A DNA stretch of 64,000 bases from Absidia repens (Eukaryota; Mucoromycota; Mucoromycetes; Mucorales; Cunninghamellaceae). A model generated the notes under the pieces. It made no database searches, was not told the DNA's origin, and worked only from the letters and a program-made list of their open reading frames with translations. Positions 42,927 to 54,197 of this stretch are shown here, in pieces. The position numbers were made by a program, and so were the translations under genes. Each line of letters begins with the position of its first letter. The first letter of the stretch is position 1. Where the stretch lies: assembly GCA_002105175.1 (NCBI GenBank), contig MCGE01000014.1, positions 62,001 to 126,000 on the forward strand. Reading direction: 5' to 3'.

Positions 42927-43741
42927 ATTGTAAAAGGGTGTAAATAGAGAAGGAAAAAGGAAGAGAGAATAGGGAGGAAGAAGAAAGAGGAGAGCATGAA
43001 TGGATTATATACCCAAATGAATAAAAGAGGGGCCAAAATGGGAGGTGAATGCCGATCCATGGCCACAAATAAACAAATAAAAAAGGTTTTTTGTCAATAA
43101 TATATTTATAAAAAAGCATGACCCCTTTCCAGTGTTATTGCTGCTTCCATTGCTGTGTTTCAATTTTACCTTGTATGCCATAATCCCATTTCCGCGTTTA
43201 TCCATCCTTCGATCATTTCCATCGTAAAATAATGAATACTAAATAATAATAAAAAGGTTCTAGTAGTTAATAGTGTTTTATTTCCTTTCCCCGCTTTTTT
43301 AATGAAACTATACATTGGGAGCGTCTTAAGTCATCCAGTCATTTGGTCCATAAAAGAGTGATACATGACATACCTTCCATATCATTGTCTTCGGCCTTGA
43401 CATCCCCCGTGTCTTCGAAACCCCACATCGCACACACCACACCCAATCGCACATAAAATCAATAACTTGTCACCAATCACATTGTCAATAGTAATGCCTT
43501 CCTTTCACAGACACCTCCCCCATCGTTGTGCACACACAGCCCATCCTTTCTCCCTTTTTTTTTTTTGTACACCCTAAGCGTCCCCATTTTGAATTCAGTA
43601 GATAACCCATTCCAGCAAAAAGCGTGATATAAATAGAGATGTTTGCTGAATGTAGTATAAAAAAAATTGTATTGCATGAAGTCAGAGAGAATCACAAATC
43701 AGTCCGCTAATAATAATAGTAATAATGAAAATAATAATAGT
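42927..43741. other. Spacer between Lon start and subunit g stop
   Basis: The Lon promoter region includes a GA-rich stretch on the plus strand (GGAAAAAGGAAGAGAGAATAGG, 42951-42972) that is CT-rich on the coding strand, as is usual before start codons here. No other gene is seen. Confidence 0.4.
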
Positions 43742-44170
43742 CTAGTGATGGCTGGAGGATTCACCCTTGACATTGTAACCAATCAAATTTCTACGGCCAA
43801 CAATTTCACCAATAAGGAAGAAGGTGTAGATTTCGGCAAGGACAACACCACCCTTAGCCACATTGTTCCAGGTCACAGACTTCAGAGCGTTGACATTAGC
43901 ATTCTTCTTGACAAAGTTTTGAGCTTCAGCAAATTGAGCACCGGTGGGGAAGGACATACCTTCCTTGGTATATACTTGTTTAGCGATTTCACCAACAACC
44001 TTGGCATCGTAGACAATAGGCTTTTGAAGAGCTAGTGATCAGAATCCAAAGCGGGATAAAGGTTAATAAAACGAACCAAAAAAAAAGGGTAGCATACAAT
44101 AATTTTTCTGTTTACCAATGGCTTTGCTAACCAAGTTTTGGGCACAACTGATGATTTTAGTTGCTGACAT
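43742..44170 (-). CDS. ATP20: ATP synthase subunit g, mitochondrial (Atp20)
   Basis: Small Fo subunit at the dimer interface of mitochondrial ATP synthase, needed for cristae shape. Two exons (44170-44116, 44031-43742) give 114 aa. The N-terminus (MSATKIISCAQNLVSKAIG) is amphipathic. After the intron the sequence reads KPIVYDAKVVGEIAKQVYTK, GMSFPTGAQFAEAQNFV and a single membrane helix, GGVVLAEIYTFFLIGEIVGR, ending RNLIGYNVKG. The helix near the C-terminus with GEIVGRRNLIGY is the subunit g pattern. It is divergent from the 76-aa gene. Confidence 0.88.
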
Positions 44171-44390
44171 GACGTAGAATTGGGATAAAAAAAAAGGGAA
44201 GAAAAGTGGAATATGAAAAAAATATTTTTTTTTTTCGTTTTGTTGAAAGTAAACACGTCCCCTGGTTGGCAAATCACAGCCTTTAAATTAGCGGACATTT
44301 AAATATGTTTTTGTATTTGTGCTGGGAAAGGGACAAACGACCTTGTTTTATTTCTACCTTCTTCTTTGAACTAGTCTTATCTTTCTTGTC
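44171..44390. promoter_or_regulatory. Shared ATP20/76-aa gene upstream region
   Basis: 220 bp between divergent start codons of two mitochondrial-type genes. The plus-strand side has a pyrimidine-rich leader (TTTCTACCTTCTTC); the ATP20 side is A/T-run rich. Co-regulation is inferred from layout. Confidence 0.4.
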
Positions 44391-44621
44391 ATGTTCACCA
44401 CTCTTCAACGTAACTTATTCCCGGCATTGGCAGTATTGATCTTACCAGTGGGTTATTATGTAGGCGTACAACTTCGGGAAGAAAATGATACCAAAGCAAT
44501 GAAAGCACAACTCGAACAACTCTCCGCCATGGAACGTCAAGCACAATTGGAGCAACAACGAACGGCTCTTTTGGAAGAAAAACATGCTTTACTCTCCAAA
44601 CTCAAGCAAAATGAAAACTAA
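44391..44621 (+). CDS. 76-aa membrane protein with coiled coil, likely mitochondrial
   Basis: Intronless. The N-terminus MFTTLQRNLFP has one basic residue and is followed by one hydrophobic helix (ALAVLILPVGYYVGVQL, about residues 12-28). From residue 35 to the end it is a charged helix rich in Gln, Glu, Lys, Leu and Ala (MKAQLEQLSAMERQAQLEQQ), predicted coiled coil. This topology is common in small inner-membrane assembly or cristae factors. The divergent partner is ATP synthase subunit g. AATAAA at 44712-44717 closes the unit. Exact family not recognised. Confidence 0.65.
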   Translation: MFTTLQRNLFPALAVLILPVGYYVGVQLREENDTKAMKAQLEQLSAMERQAQLEQQRTALLEEKHALLSKLKQNEN

Positions 44622-44711
44622 TATATGCTCCCCTTCCATTAAATTAGAATTACGTTAAATAGTATTGTACAGTAGTATAGAAGTGTAGTATAGAAGACAC
44701 ACCCTATTGTA

Positions 44712-44717
44712 AATAAA
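44712..44717 (+). terminator. AATAAA poly(A) signal of the 76-aa gene
   Basis: AAATAAAGAACCCCC lies about 90 bp after the stop codon. Confidence 0.5.
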
Positions 44718-44867
44718 GAACCCCCAACTTTTTTTTTGAAATTTTCCTATTGGATGATGACTATTTTAGACTATTTATTGCATTTGCTTTCTGTCTTTTT
44801 TATTCTATTTTTTTGTATAGCTTTTCTTTTTCTTTACGTTTTATAAATATATATATATATACGAACG

Positions 44868-46425
44868 ATGAATGCCAATATTACACCCAACAATCCACCA
44901 TACCCCGCTTATCGTGCAACTGAAAAAGGCTCCTTCGCTTGGGATAGCACTGTTCGACGCTGGCCTATTATCATCGACAGTTCCCTGAACGATATGCAGC
45001 AAGCTGTGGACAGCATTCAGGACGACAATTGTGACAAGAAAAAGGAAGGCAAGAGTATAATCACAGCACTCCAGCAACTAAAACAAGAAATAGCAGACGA
45101 CAAACCCTTAAGGTAAAAAGCAAAGGAAAAAGTTCACCAAGGACAGGCGGTCAGTACCTGAACTCACCGAACCTTCTTTTTTATGTGTATAATATATATA
45201 TATACAGGTTGTTGAAGGACCTCGATGATGACTGTACCACGTGGAACACTCATATCACCAGTTATTTCGAAAATGCAACGTGGTTCAATGGAAGCTGGCT
45301 CTTCAACGAATGTTATCTCTATCGGCGCATGCGTGAAATGTACAGCCTCACTATTCACTGGCGAACCTACGATGTCTTCAACAACCAAAAGATTGCCACG
45401 TTCCGCGGTTCGTCGGCGTCTGTATTTGATCTTGCCACCAAATTACCCACCATGATTGATCCTGATCTCTCCATGGAAAAGCAGGCACTGATATTCCAGG
45501 AACTCCTTCAAGTGTGTCTTTGGGGAAATGCAACCGACCTTAGTCTATTGACCAACATGACCGAAGACGATATCAAGCGGTTACAGGCCATTGAAAAGGA
45601 AAAACTGGCTGAACAATTGGAATTCATTGTGGTGAATCATACTTGTCAAGTCTGGGATAAACTCAAACATATGGAAAATGCTCGTATCGATTTTATTTTG
45701 GATAATTCAGGTAATTCTTATATATATATAGATATATATATATATGTGTGTGTGTATTTTTATCCTTCTCAAACCTCTTGTTTTTCGTGTGTGAGATAGG
45801 ATTCGAGGTCTTTGTTGATTTTGTTTTTGCGGATTGGTTGATCCAAACCAAGCGGGCATCCAAGGTGGTCTTCCATTGTAAAACAATCCCATGGTTTGTA
45901 TCTGATGTGATTCCCAAGGACGTACCAATATTACTGGATTGTTGCCTGGACCGTGGGTTTTTCCCTGGCCAGCCATCGGCTGAACAATTGGATAACCTGG
46001 AAACACTGGTTACTCGCTGGCAATCGTATCTTTCCTCTGGCCAATTGGAATTAACTTCCCATCCGTTCTGGTGTACAGGCTTGGCATACCGCACATTACC
46101 CACCGAAGCACCCGAACTATTTAATGAATTGAAAACATCCTCCTCTCTGGTGATCTTTAAAGGTGATCTCAACTATAGAAAACTGGTTTATTGCTGCCAA
46201 TGGCCGGTGACGACCCCCTTTCGTGACGCTCTTGGTTCTGATCTTGCTGATGGCTTTACTAGTGTGCTGTCCTTACGTACCAACAAGGCTGAAACGATCG
46301 TCGGATTATCTGTAGCAAAGGAAAGCCAGCTCGAAGCAACGGTCCCCGTTAACGAGTGGAAGTGCGCTGGAAAATATGCGGTGGTGGCTTATAATGATGG
46401 TCCTAGTGATGGTACTTCCTCTTAG
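44868..46425 (+). CDS. DUF89 damage-control phosphatase (ARMT1/Hrt2 type)
   Basis: Metal-dependent phosphatase thought to hydrolyse damaged or side-product sugar phosphates. Three exons (44868-45112, 45208-45710, 45800-46425) give 457 aa. Signature: an Asp-Asn pair in DFILDNSGFEVFVDFVFADW, the Lys and Asp in VIFKGDLNYRKL, and the acidic/Arg segment SLRTNKAETIVGL. The N-terminus FAWDSTVRRWPIIIDSSLND and WLFNECYLYRRM match the eukaryotic subfamily III. The intron between exons 2 and 3 splits the conserved DNSG|GFE motif at Gly. Animal members were reported as protein-glutamate methyltransferases; the phosphatase activity is the better-supported role. Confidence 0.93.
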
Positions 46426-47380
46426 ATTACTACATTCGTAGGCTAACTTTATATACATATACATATATTGGTACATATTAGTCTTAGTTTAACTCTTCTC
46501 AATATGGTGCATTTTTTTTGGGACTTTATTTCATGTATGATTTATAAAAAACAACAAACAAATAAAAACCAAATTTCATTCTACTATTTTTAATGTCTTT
46601 GGATATTTATGGTATATATTTTATATTTAGCACTACATACATACTGTGCATTGAATTTGTTTTATATATACATATCACATACTCTTCCATCTGTCTAGCT
46701 TTACCCATTTGTCCTTTTGTTTCCTATTTACCCCTGAATTGCTGATGAATCTCCACATATTCATGTTCATCTTTTAACTCATTTTTTCTATTGTCCATGA
46801 ATTCTTGACTTAACGATGACATAAAATCCCTAAAGTACCGTAGACCCTACTACACTCTTCCCACGACGCACGATCAACATGATCTGTGCATAATGTATTC
46901 CCATCTGCATTCACACGTCAAATCATATACGCATCATTTTGTAAAATAAATAAGACAAAAAATGACACTTTATTTGTACACAAGATAAAAATCAAAACTC
47001 AAATATAAATTTCAATAAAAGACTAAAGCAATAAATATACTATACTATTGTCAGCCAGAAAGGTCTACTTTGGATTTGATCGGTGAACATGTGGAAAAGG
47101 CTGCCATCAGTTGATAATGAGATCGATCGTGATCGGTTTCTTCGACGCGCACAAACGATTGGCTGCCACCCGTTTGGATTTAGTCGAATTCTTTTCCATC
47201 CAGCTTCCATGCTTTCACTTTTCCAACCTATACATTTTGCTGCCATCGAACTTCAACCACTCTGTCCGTTATTGCCGTACCAGATGTTTCAATAAGCATG
47301 TGAGCTAAAGATACATATACAAAATTACAAATGTAATCCTATTTGTCTATTAGACTGATGGTAAATATATATGACGTATT
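46426..47380. other. Spacer after DUF89 gene
   Basis: No supported gene. Overlapping frames on both strands at 47040-47300 are open but unrelated to anything I recognise and have no flanking exons. Confidence 0.4.
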
Positions 47381-47700
47381 TTTATTTAGAGGTAGGTATA
47401 AAACAATGGCAACTAGCACTAAGCTAAGCTAAGCTAATGGTGGTTTCATCACGCTCTTCAAGTTGAATGATAATCTAAATGGTGGCTCTAAATCCTGCAT
47501 CCAAAATGAGAGGGTTTCCCCATGTATGTTGTAATATCAAACCTAAAACCCCTTCTAAACTAGTCCTGACACTAATCCAAGATCACCGCAACCCCAAAAT
47601 GTTGAATGAGGAGGAGGAGGAAAAAAAAAAAAAAAAAAAAAAAGGCAAAAGAGAAGCGAGAGTCAATAAAAATGGAGCGGGGGAATCTCAAAATATTTTT
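47380..47700 (-). repeat. Dispersed CACGTG repeat, copy G (reverse, degenerate)
   Basis: The blocks TAAGCTAATGGTGG, ATCCTGCATCCAAAATGA, GGGTTTCCCCATG and TTCTAAACTAGTCCTGACACTA are clear. The core is eroded to GGAGCGGGGGAATCTC (about 47673-47688). It meets copy H head to head, giving a compact palindromic arrangement. Confidence 0.7.
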
Positions 47701-47739
47701 TGGCTTTTGGGAAAATAAAGGCCACTCAGAAAAGACACT

Positions 47740-48260
47740 GAGAAAATTTCACATCCCGCACACGTGGTTTTTATTTTCTCTCATATTTGATTTTTGTCCG
47801 TAAGCTCTTCAAGGTTCTGGTGATATTTAGATTAGTACCAGGACTAGATCTGAGAGGGTTTTCAGGTCTGATATTACAACATACATGTGGAAGCTCTTTC
47901 ATTTTGGGCTCGTGATTTGGTACCACCATTAGATTTGACGGCGACCTGGAGGAGTTGGTAGGGCCGTCATCAGCATAGCTTAGTGTTAGCTGCCATTGGT
48001 TTATGTTCTCATCTGAAAAAAGTTTGTCTTAAATTTTTTAACCATTATTCTCTGTTTCATTTGTTTTGCCTGCCTTCAACAATAGATCCTTTTATATATA
48101 TATTTCGTCCCTTACACTCTTTAGGGCAGTGTTTAGCATACCATTTTATGTTGTCTTCTTATGCTTTAATAAACTATATCTTTTATATGTAAACATTGCC
48201 TCTAATCCATTTTGTACACAATATTTTCTTTATTTTGTGGTATACATTACGATCAATTTA
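47740..48260 (+). repeat. Dispersed CACGTG repeat, copy H (forward)
   Basis: The core is ATCCCGCACACGTGG, with CACGTG at 47761-47766. Inward come ATTAGTACCAGGACTAG, CTCTTTCATTTTGGG and GGTACCACCATTAG. The sub-blocks TTATGCTTTAATAAACTATATC and CTTTTATATGTAAACAT correspond to the poly(A)-like blocks of other copies. Confidence 0.72.
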
Positions 48261-48514
48261 CACTGCGAATAAATCGAACAGTGTCCATCAATCCAGTCTT
48301 TGATCCTGCGCCATTGTATTTCATACTTTCACTTTGTGATGCAAGTCATAATCAAATTCAATTAATTTTATTGATATATTAAAAAGAGCATGGTGTCTAC
48401 TTATCTGAGATAACCATCTAAGGTAAACATCTATGCCTTTGAAATTTCCTACATTTCCTCCACTCACATCACCATATCTAGTCCCATACCTATTTTTTTT
48501 ATTTTTTTTTAGCG

Positions 48515-49605
48515 CACATAAAAACCCCATTGACGACCCGCTGAGCACGACGGTTGGGCCCCAAGGCGTCCATCCTTTTTTCTCAATCGCTGCCCGCCCA
48601 TAGTGCCAAATCACGGTGTTTTCCATCCCATTTCAATATACCCCACCACAACAAAATACACTGTAATAGCTTTTTTTTCACACAAACATACCCCTGTTTT
48701 CTTTTCTACGCACAAACTTATAGAGTCGGTGGAAGAAGTCCCCATAATGCCCAATCCGTTCCTTTGTCATATATATATACTGTAGACGCACTTTTTTTTC
48801 TATGCATATGTAATACACATTCGATGAAGCTCATCATGTAAACGTACAACAGAGAAACCAATTATAAGACAAAGAACATATTTATTCAGAGGTAGATACA
48901 AACGATGACAAATTATTACTAACTAAGGACGATCCATGTTGCTAATCTACTGACGTTCCCAAATCCTACATTCAAAATGAAAGGGTTTCCCCATGATGTT
49001 TGTTTTGCGTGTTTTTAAAACGCCCCTAATTCAAGTTCTAACACTAATCCTAGATCACCAGTATTCCAATGAGCCTTGCCATAATATCTTTCAGACTATC
49101 ATGAAGGGAAAAAAATAAAAAGAAAGAAAAAGAGGGGAAAAAAAATGGGAGCCAAAAAAAAAAATAGATAGCAAGATGCGGAGCCTGAATCATCCTGCCT
49201 TATTTTTATATCAAAAAATCAGGGAAATGCAAATAAAAATTAAATGAAGGGGCAATCGCCATAATTACCATAGTGCATAATTCGTTTTATCTTCCAGTGG
49301 AAAAGCAGTTGCAACCCCTATATAGTGAAACTCTAATCTCTCCGACGCCTTTCAAGTAAACTATTATTTCAGCACACAAAAAAAACCCATTGACGACGCG
49401 CTGAACACGACGGTTGGGCCTCAAGGGGCTGCCCAACATGGTTTGAAATGGCGGAGGCTTTAATCCCTTCACTATTTCCTTTTTTTTTTTTAATTCAGCA
49501 CACATAAACCCACCCTATTGACGTCGCGGTGAGCACGACGGTTGGGCCCCACCGGGCTGCCCACCAAAGTGCGAAATGGCGGAGGCTTTAATCCTATCCC
49601 ATCAA
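48515..49605 (+). repeat. Three direct repeats of a GC-rich ~80-100 bp motif
   Basis: Copies start at about 48517, 49370 and 49498. Each has CAGCACACA/AGCGCACAT, an A/C run, CATTGACG(A/T)C, a GCG/CCG-containing stretch, then ACACGACGGTTGGGCC or GCACGACGGTTGGGCC and GCTGCCC. The second and third continue with GAAATGGCGGAGGCTTTAAT and are about 128 bp apart. They stand out as GC-rich islands. Copy I of the dispersed repeat lies between the first and second. Confidence 0.8.
48880..49200 (-). repeat. Dispersed CACGTG repeat, copy I (reverse, core lost)
   Basis: GAACATATTTATTCAGAGG, CCAAATCCTACATTCAAAATG, AAAGGGTTTCCCCATG and CTAACACTAATCCTAGATCACC are conserved. The CACGTG core is not recognisable at the expected place. 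It is the most decayed copy. Confidence 0.6.
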
Positions 49606-49989
49606 AACCCACACTTTAATAAAAAAAGTCGTGAAACCCAATAAATTGAAAGGTTTCCAAAAGCTCCAGCGGAGAGCCAGAGCGTTTATTATAATAATAT
49701 AAATATATAACAGACAATATTAATCAATGCTAAACTACATACACTACATAATACTAGACTAATTTTTCCTACACCAAATAATTAATTGTACACATGACTT
49801 TTATTGATTTCAAAAATATATTTTTCTTTCATCAAAGGAAGACTAATGAGCTTTATACATGCATATAGATATATATATTAAAAAAGAAAAACATAAAATA
49901 TAACAAGGGAATACAAATATGATATACAAAACCTACAACTACTATATGCTATAATTGAGAGAGGTGAGAGGGAGGTGGAGATACTAATG

Positions 49990-52473
49990 CTACGTTTCAC
50001 CATCAGGTTTGACACGTTGCATTGTTGGGACCATTGGACTTGTAGGTGAGGATGGGGAAAGTGGCAAAGGATCACTTTGATCAGGTTTCGTTGTTCCAGA
50101 AAACGAGGTAAAATTTGATTCTGTTACGCAATGAGACATAGACGACATGGGCCGAGCAGACAAGCCAGTGGTCAAAGAAATAGAGCCAAAAAGAGCCGCC
50201 GACATGGGTCGATCCTTCTGTATATGTTGTTGCTGCTCTTTGGCACTTTTGAATGATTCTGATGATGGTGAGCGAGTTGCTGGTAAAGATCTAGATCCAT
50301 GGAGAGCATGTACCGCCGTTGGTGATGTTGGTTGATGATGGCCGTTATCGCCTGATGAGGAAATTGCTGTGCCGACTGGTGTTGTAGAGGATTCATGATA
50401 TACTGGCTCGGCGCCTTCCATTTGTAGTCTTGGATCAGCTGTGTCAATAGTAAATTGACCTTGGGGTCGTTTTGTTGGTAAAAATGAGTTGCCGGTGTAT
50501 AAACTCGCTGGTCGACGATACCTAAGAATATAAATAATACATCCCACAAGTATAATCTAATAACATGGATTACACGCACGCCCAAAAAGAGAAAAAAAAC
50601 CCAGATTCCGATATAAAAAGTCAGATATACAAATTTATGCATTTTTTTCCTTTGACTTACAGCAAGAAGGATCCCAAGGACTAAACCGACGATCACGGGA
50701 ACAGTCCAAGTCGTTGAAGGTGCATCATGAGAAGATTTCCATTGCCAAGTCATTGTATCCAGAATATTAACGTCACCGCGATAGTCATTGTTTTCATCCA
50801 CACCAAACATAATAAAAAGATCCTTGTCATAAAGTATAGCTATACATAAATTTAAAAGTCAGATTTTACAAAATCCACAAACTTTTTGCCTTCTTCAAAT
50901 ACATACAATTATGCCCATAGAGCTGCCCTGAACCAAGTTTTGTCGGATTATCTTGAAGAGATTGTACATCTATAGGAGTCCACGTTGAATTCGCGATATC
51001 TAGAGTATAACACACATCCAGGATAGGTACGCGCCCAGTCGCTCGATCTATTTATGCACATATAAAGAGATGGAGAAGGGTATATATGAATATATACGAA
51101 ATAATACTATCAAGGTTGCTGTTCTTTTTTTGGAGGGAGGGGATCACTTACTTCCAGTATCGAAAATTCCGCCGTATAATACAAATTGATTTTTGTAAGG
51201 TACTAATCCCCACCAGTATATAAAACACAAAAAAAAAAAAAAAAAAAACGTAAGCTGTTTGGTTGAGTCATCTCTAATTGCTTCCTTTTATGCATGGATG
51301 ACTTACAATAATCCAAAGTAAATGCCCTCCTTTGATTTGGTGTAGGTCCATTGGTTGTAATTTGGGTCCAATTTCTATGAACGGTGTCAAAGATCAGCAC
51401 TTGCTCCATTTTTGCATAAATACGAGATAAATTAATGTTCGGATCAATATTGATGGTCATTCCACCTATGATGTACATTTTGTTGTCGTCGGTAATAGCA
51501 GCTGCATGATCCGCTCGGGTTTGATACTGTAACGGTAGTGATAACGTCGTCCATTTCCAAGTCTATTCAGCAGAAAATAATTAGATCCTTCATTTTGTCC
51601 ATGCTAACGAATAACAGGGTCTTGCCATCTTACGTTTGTGTCTATGCCATATAAATCCGAAGGAAGAGTCACATTGGTTGTATTTGCCTTAGCATCATAA
51701 AACCCATCCAGTATTGAAGTTCGATTATCCAAAGGTCTATAAGCTTGAAAATATGAGTTCAACACACTGGTATACATATATGTGCCATATCTACATCTAA
51801 AATCGAGAGGTTACTTACATCAATCCACCATAGAGCCAAGCAATTCCGGTCTTATCTATAACAGTAGACAAGGCAAAACTGCGACGTAAATGAGTACAAA
51901 TACCAGTGATTTAATTTTGCTGATGCTTACCTATTCGGCAATGATAAAGAGGAGTCGGTGGGTATCGTTGTCCAAGTTTGGTTGGTGGGAGAATACACAA
52001 CGGTGGTATTTGCTATTGTATTCTGTCTACTACCAGTATTGCTGCTACCCATGGACAACACGTATCCTGCTTCCGTACCAACAAAAGTGCTGCATCCTTG
52101 TCCCCAGCGTTGTTCGACTTTGTAGTTATTCGGCGGTGGAATAATGACCCAATTCGTGAGAGGCTGATTTGCTGTAAATGAAGTTGTTAAATCCAAATAG
52201 AAGTGCTCGTCATATATTGCGTAACTTCCTTCTACTGCCGAATTTCTACCACCACCAAAACAATATATCCTTGTATCGATTAAAGTACATGCTGGGAAAA
52301 CAATAGAAAGAGTTAATGGAAAAAGAAAAAGTCGTTAAGGCAGAGGTCCATTTCACTCAAAAAAAAAAAAAGCGGTGTTTAAATGTCTTACAGGCACGAT
52401 TTCGTTCCTTGACACTTGTAGCAGTTATATTGAGAATAAAAGTTGGAATAAGATATAGGTAGTAGTTTTTCAT
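49990..52473 (-). CDS. Kelch-repeat type I membrane protein
   Basis: Nine exons (52473-52392, 52291-51931, 51878-51819, 51736-51634, 51562-51307, 51202-51152, 51047-50907, 50839-50661, 50556-49990) give 599 aa. Signal peptide: MKNYYLYLIPTFILNITAT. Kelch-like blades include IYCFGGGRN, WTTIPTDSSLSLPNR, AWLYGG, KMYIIGGM, TWTQITTNGPTPNQRRA-like, FVLYGGIF and LFIMFGVDENN, several with N-glycosylation sites. A membrane helix is built across an exon junction (VPVIVGLVLGILLA|IILVGCIIYIL), then a basic RYRR stop-transfer and a Ser/Pro/Thr-rich cytoplasmic tail of about 165 aa. Many related proteins occur in Mucoromycota; their roles are unknown, with surface sensing or wall contact as possibilities. 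Confidence 0.88.
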
Positions 52474-54197
52474 TCTATAAATTTTATTCAAAAAAGAAAA
52501 AGGAAAATTATCAAAGAAAAGAAAAAGGAAAAATTGGAGGGAGGCTTTATATCTCATCTATTATTATTATTTTGTTATTATTGCACAAACAACATGTACT
52601 GAAAATCTATTGGTTTTTCATGCAAGATGCAAGCGCCCCATAAAAATCAAAACAATTGAATGGGAGTTAAAAATGATCGAATTACCAAAATTACGACTAA
52701 CTTTACCATCTTTTTTATTTTCCCTTTGTTCTACGATGGTGTACTCTACAGTACAGTCAGTATACAGTAGTACAATTGTTGCCAGCTATGTGGTATTTCG
52801 TACTTCAGTACCATGTGATATTGTGATGCCTGCTCGGTGAAAAGTGAATCAACATTTTGCCAAGTGCTGTAAGGAATTGATCGATCTGAAGCCACGGGCT
52901 TGGCAGTAAAGTTGAGAAAATGGCAGTATCTGATTTTCATGTCACCTGATGTCTTCCTCCTTTTTTTAGCCTATGGCTGTCAGTTTTTTTCAAAAAATAC
53001 GATATCAAGATTTACTTTGACATTAATTCTCTTTCGAAAAACGTATACCATATACATGATATCGGTATTTCTATACACTCATTCTTGATTGTCATATATC
53101 TACTTATAGACGAAGAAAGACTGTGTTCAAAAAGAAACGGTGATCTCGGATCTTCCCTATTTTACTTGGCTGCACATGATAGCTTTGCTTTGTTTACGTC
53201 AACCTCCCCCTCTTCTCTAATTTTGAAATGAGTATTTTGAAGAGCTTGGCCTGCCTTTACAGGCATGAATTGAGTCCCTACACTGTTTTGAACTTCACAT
53301 TCATAGAAGCACTGGCCCAGAATAGAAAAATGATGACGCACATATAAAATTTGGAAAAAAAATTTCATGGTCTACATTATTGAGTATTTTACCAAGATGG
53401 GAATATATAGCATTCCTACTTCAATTTTTAGTGATGGCATGGGTAGATTTATTTCGATGTTCGAAAAATAGCGGAGATCAAATAAAATGGTAGAACCAAT
53501 AAGATGAAGGAGGGTGGGATAAAACGAGAAATAAACAGACTATAGTAAAATATGATATTAATGAGTAAAAAGAGAGGAAGTAACGGGATGCAATATCATA
53601 AGATGAAAGGATATCGATACAAGAAGAGAGAACGAAGCAGAGACAGTTTGGGGGTTTTTTTTAATAAGGGCTTAAAGAAGAGGAAAGCTGTGCAGATATA
53701 TACGGTATATCTGTGTAAGGAAATTCTTTTCTTTGATTCCTTAGCTAGGCTACATTGAACTTTCTTGACTGATTTTCTGGTTGTCTTGGTTGTTTTGAAT
53801 TATTATAGAACACGTTTCGATGATACTGCAAGTGACCATCTCATCCTGTATTTTTTCGCGCTGCCGTCGTGCGGGAGTTGAATTATAAAAAGCCACTTGC
53901 CTACATCTTTCGCTTTTTCAAAACTCCATTGCTTGAACGCCTTTCTCTTTTGACCACCTAATTGTTTTTTGTAGCTTGAATCTTATCTGTCATTAAGCAT
54001 TACATTTATACCAAAAACAATTATCCACTTCGACTCGATTGAAAACGACGACGCAAACATACACTTGATAGACAGCAGCATCACAGCATCACCACAACAA
54101 CCACAATTGACAAGACAACAACAACTACAAACTACAAGCTACAAACTACGGCAATCTCATCTATTACTCATCTGTTGAACTGCCCCATTGTGAAATA
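52474..54197. other. Spacer and SF3B3 promoter
   Basis: No gene in 52474-53850. The 150 bp before the SF3B3 ATG are an unstructured CAA/CTACAAA-rich leader (about 54040-54150), typical of long fungal 5' UTRs. Confidence 0.45.

Noticed and set aside
47040..47308. Overlapping open frames of 65-70 codons on both strands
   Set aside because: No recognised motif, no flanking splice sites that extend them, and mutual overlap suggests chance; kept only as a note in the spacer entry.
48321..48626. 101-codon minus-strand frame
   Set aside because: It runs through one of the GC-rich direct repeats, which explains its length; the other two repeat copies do not keep the frame.
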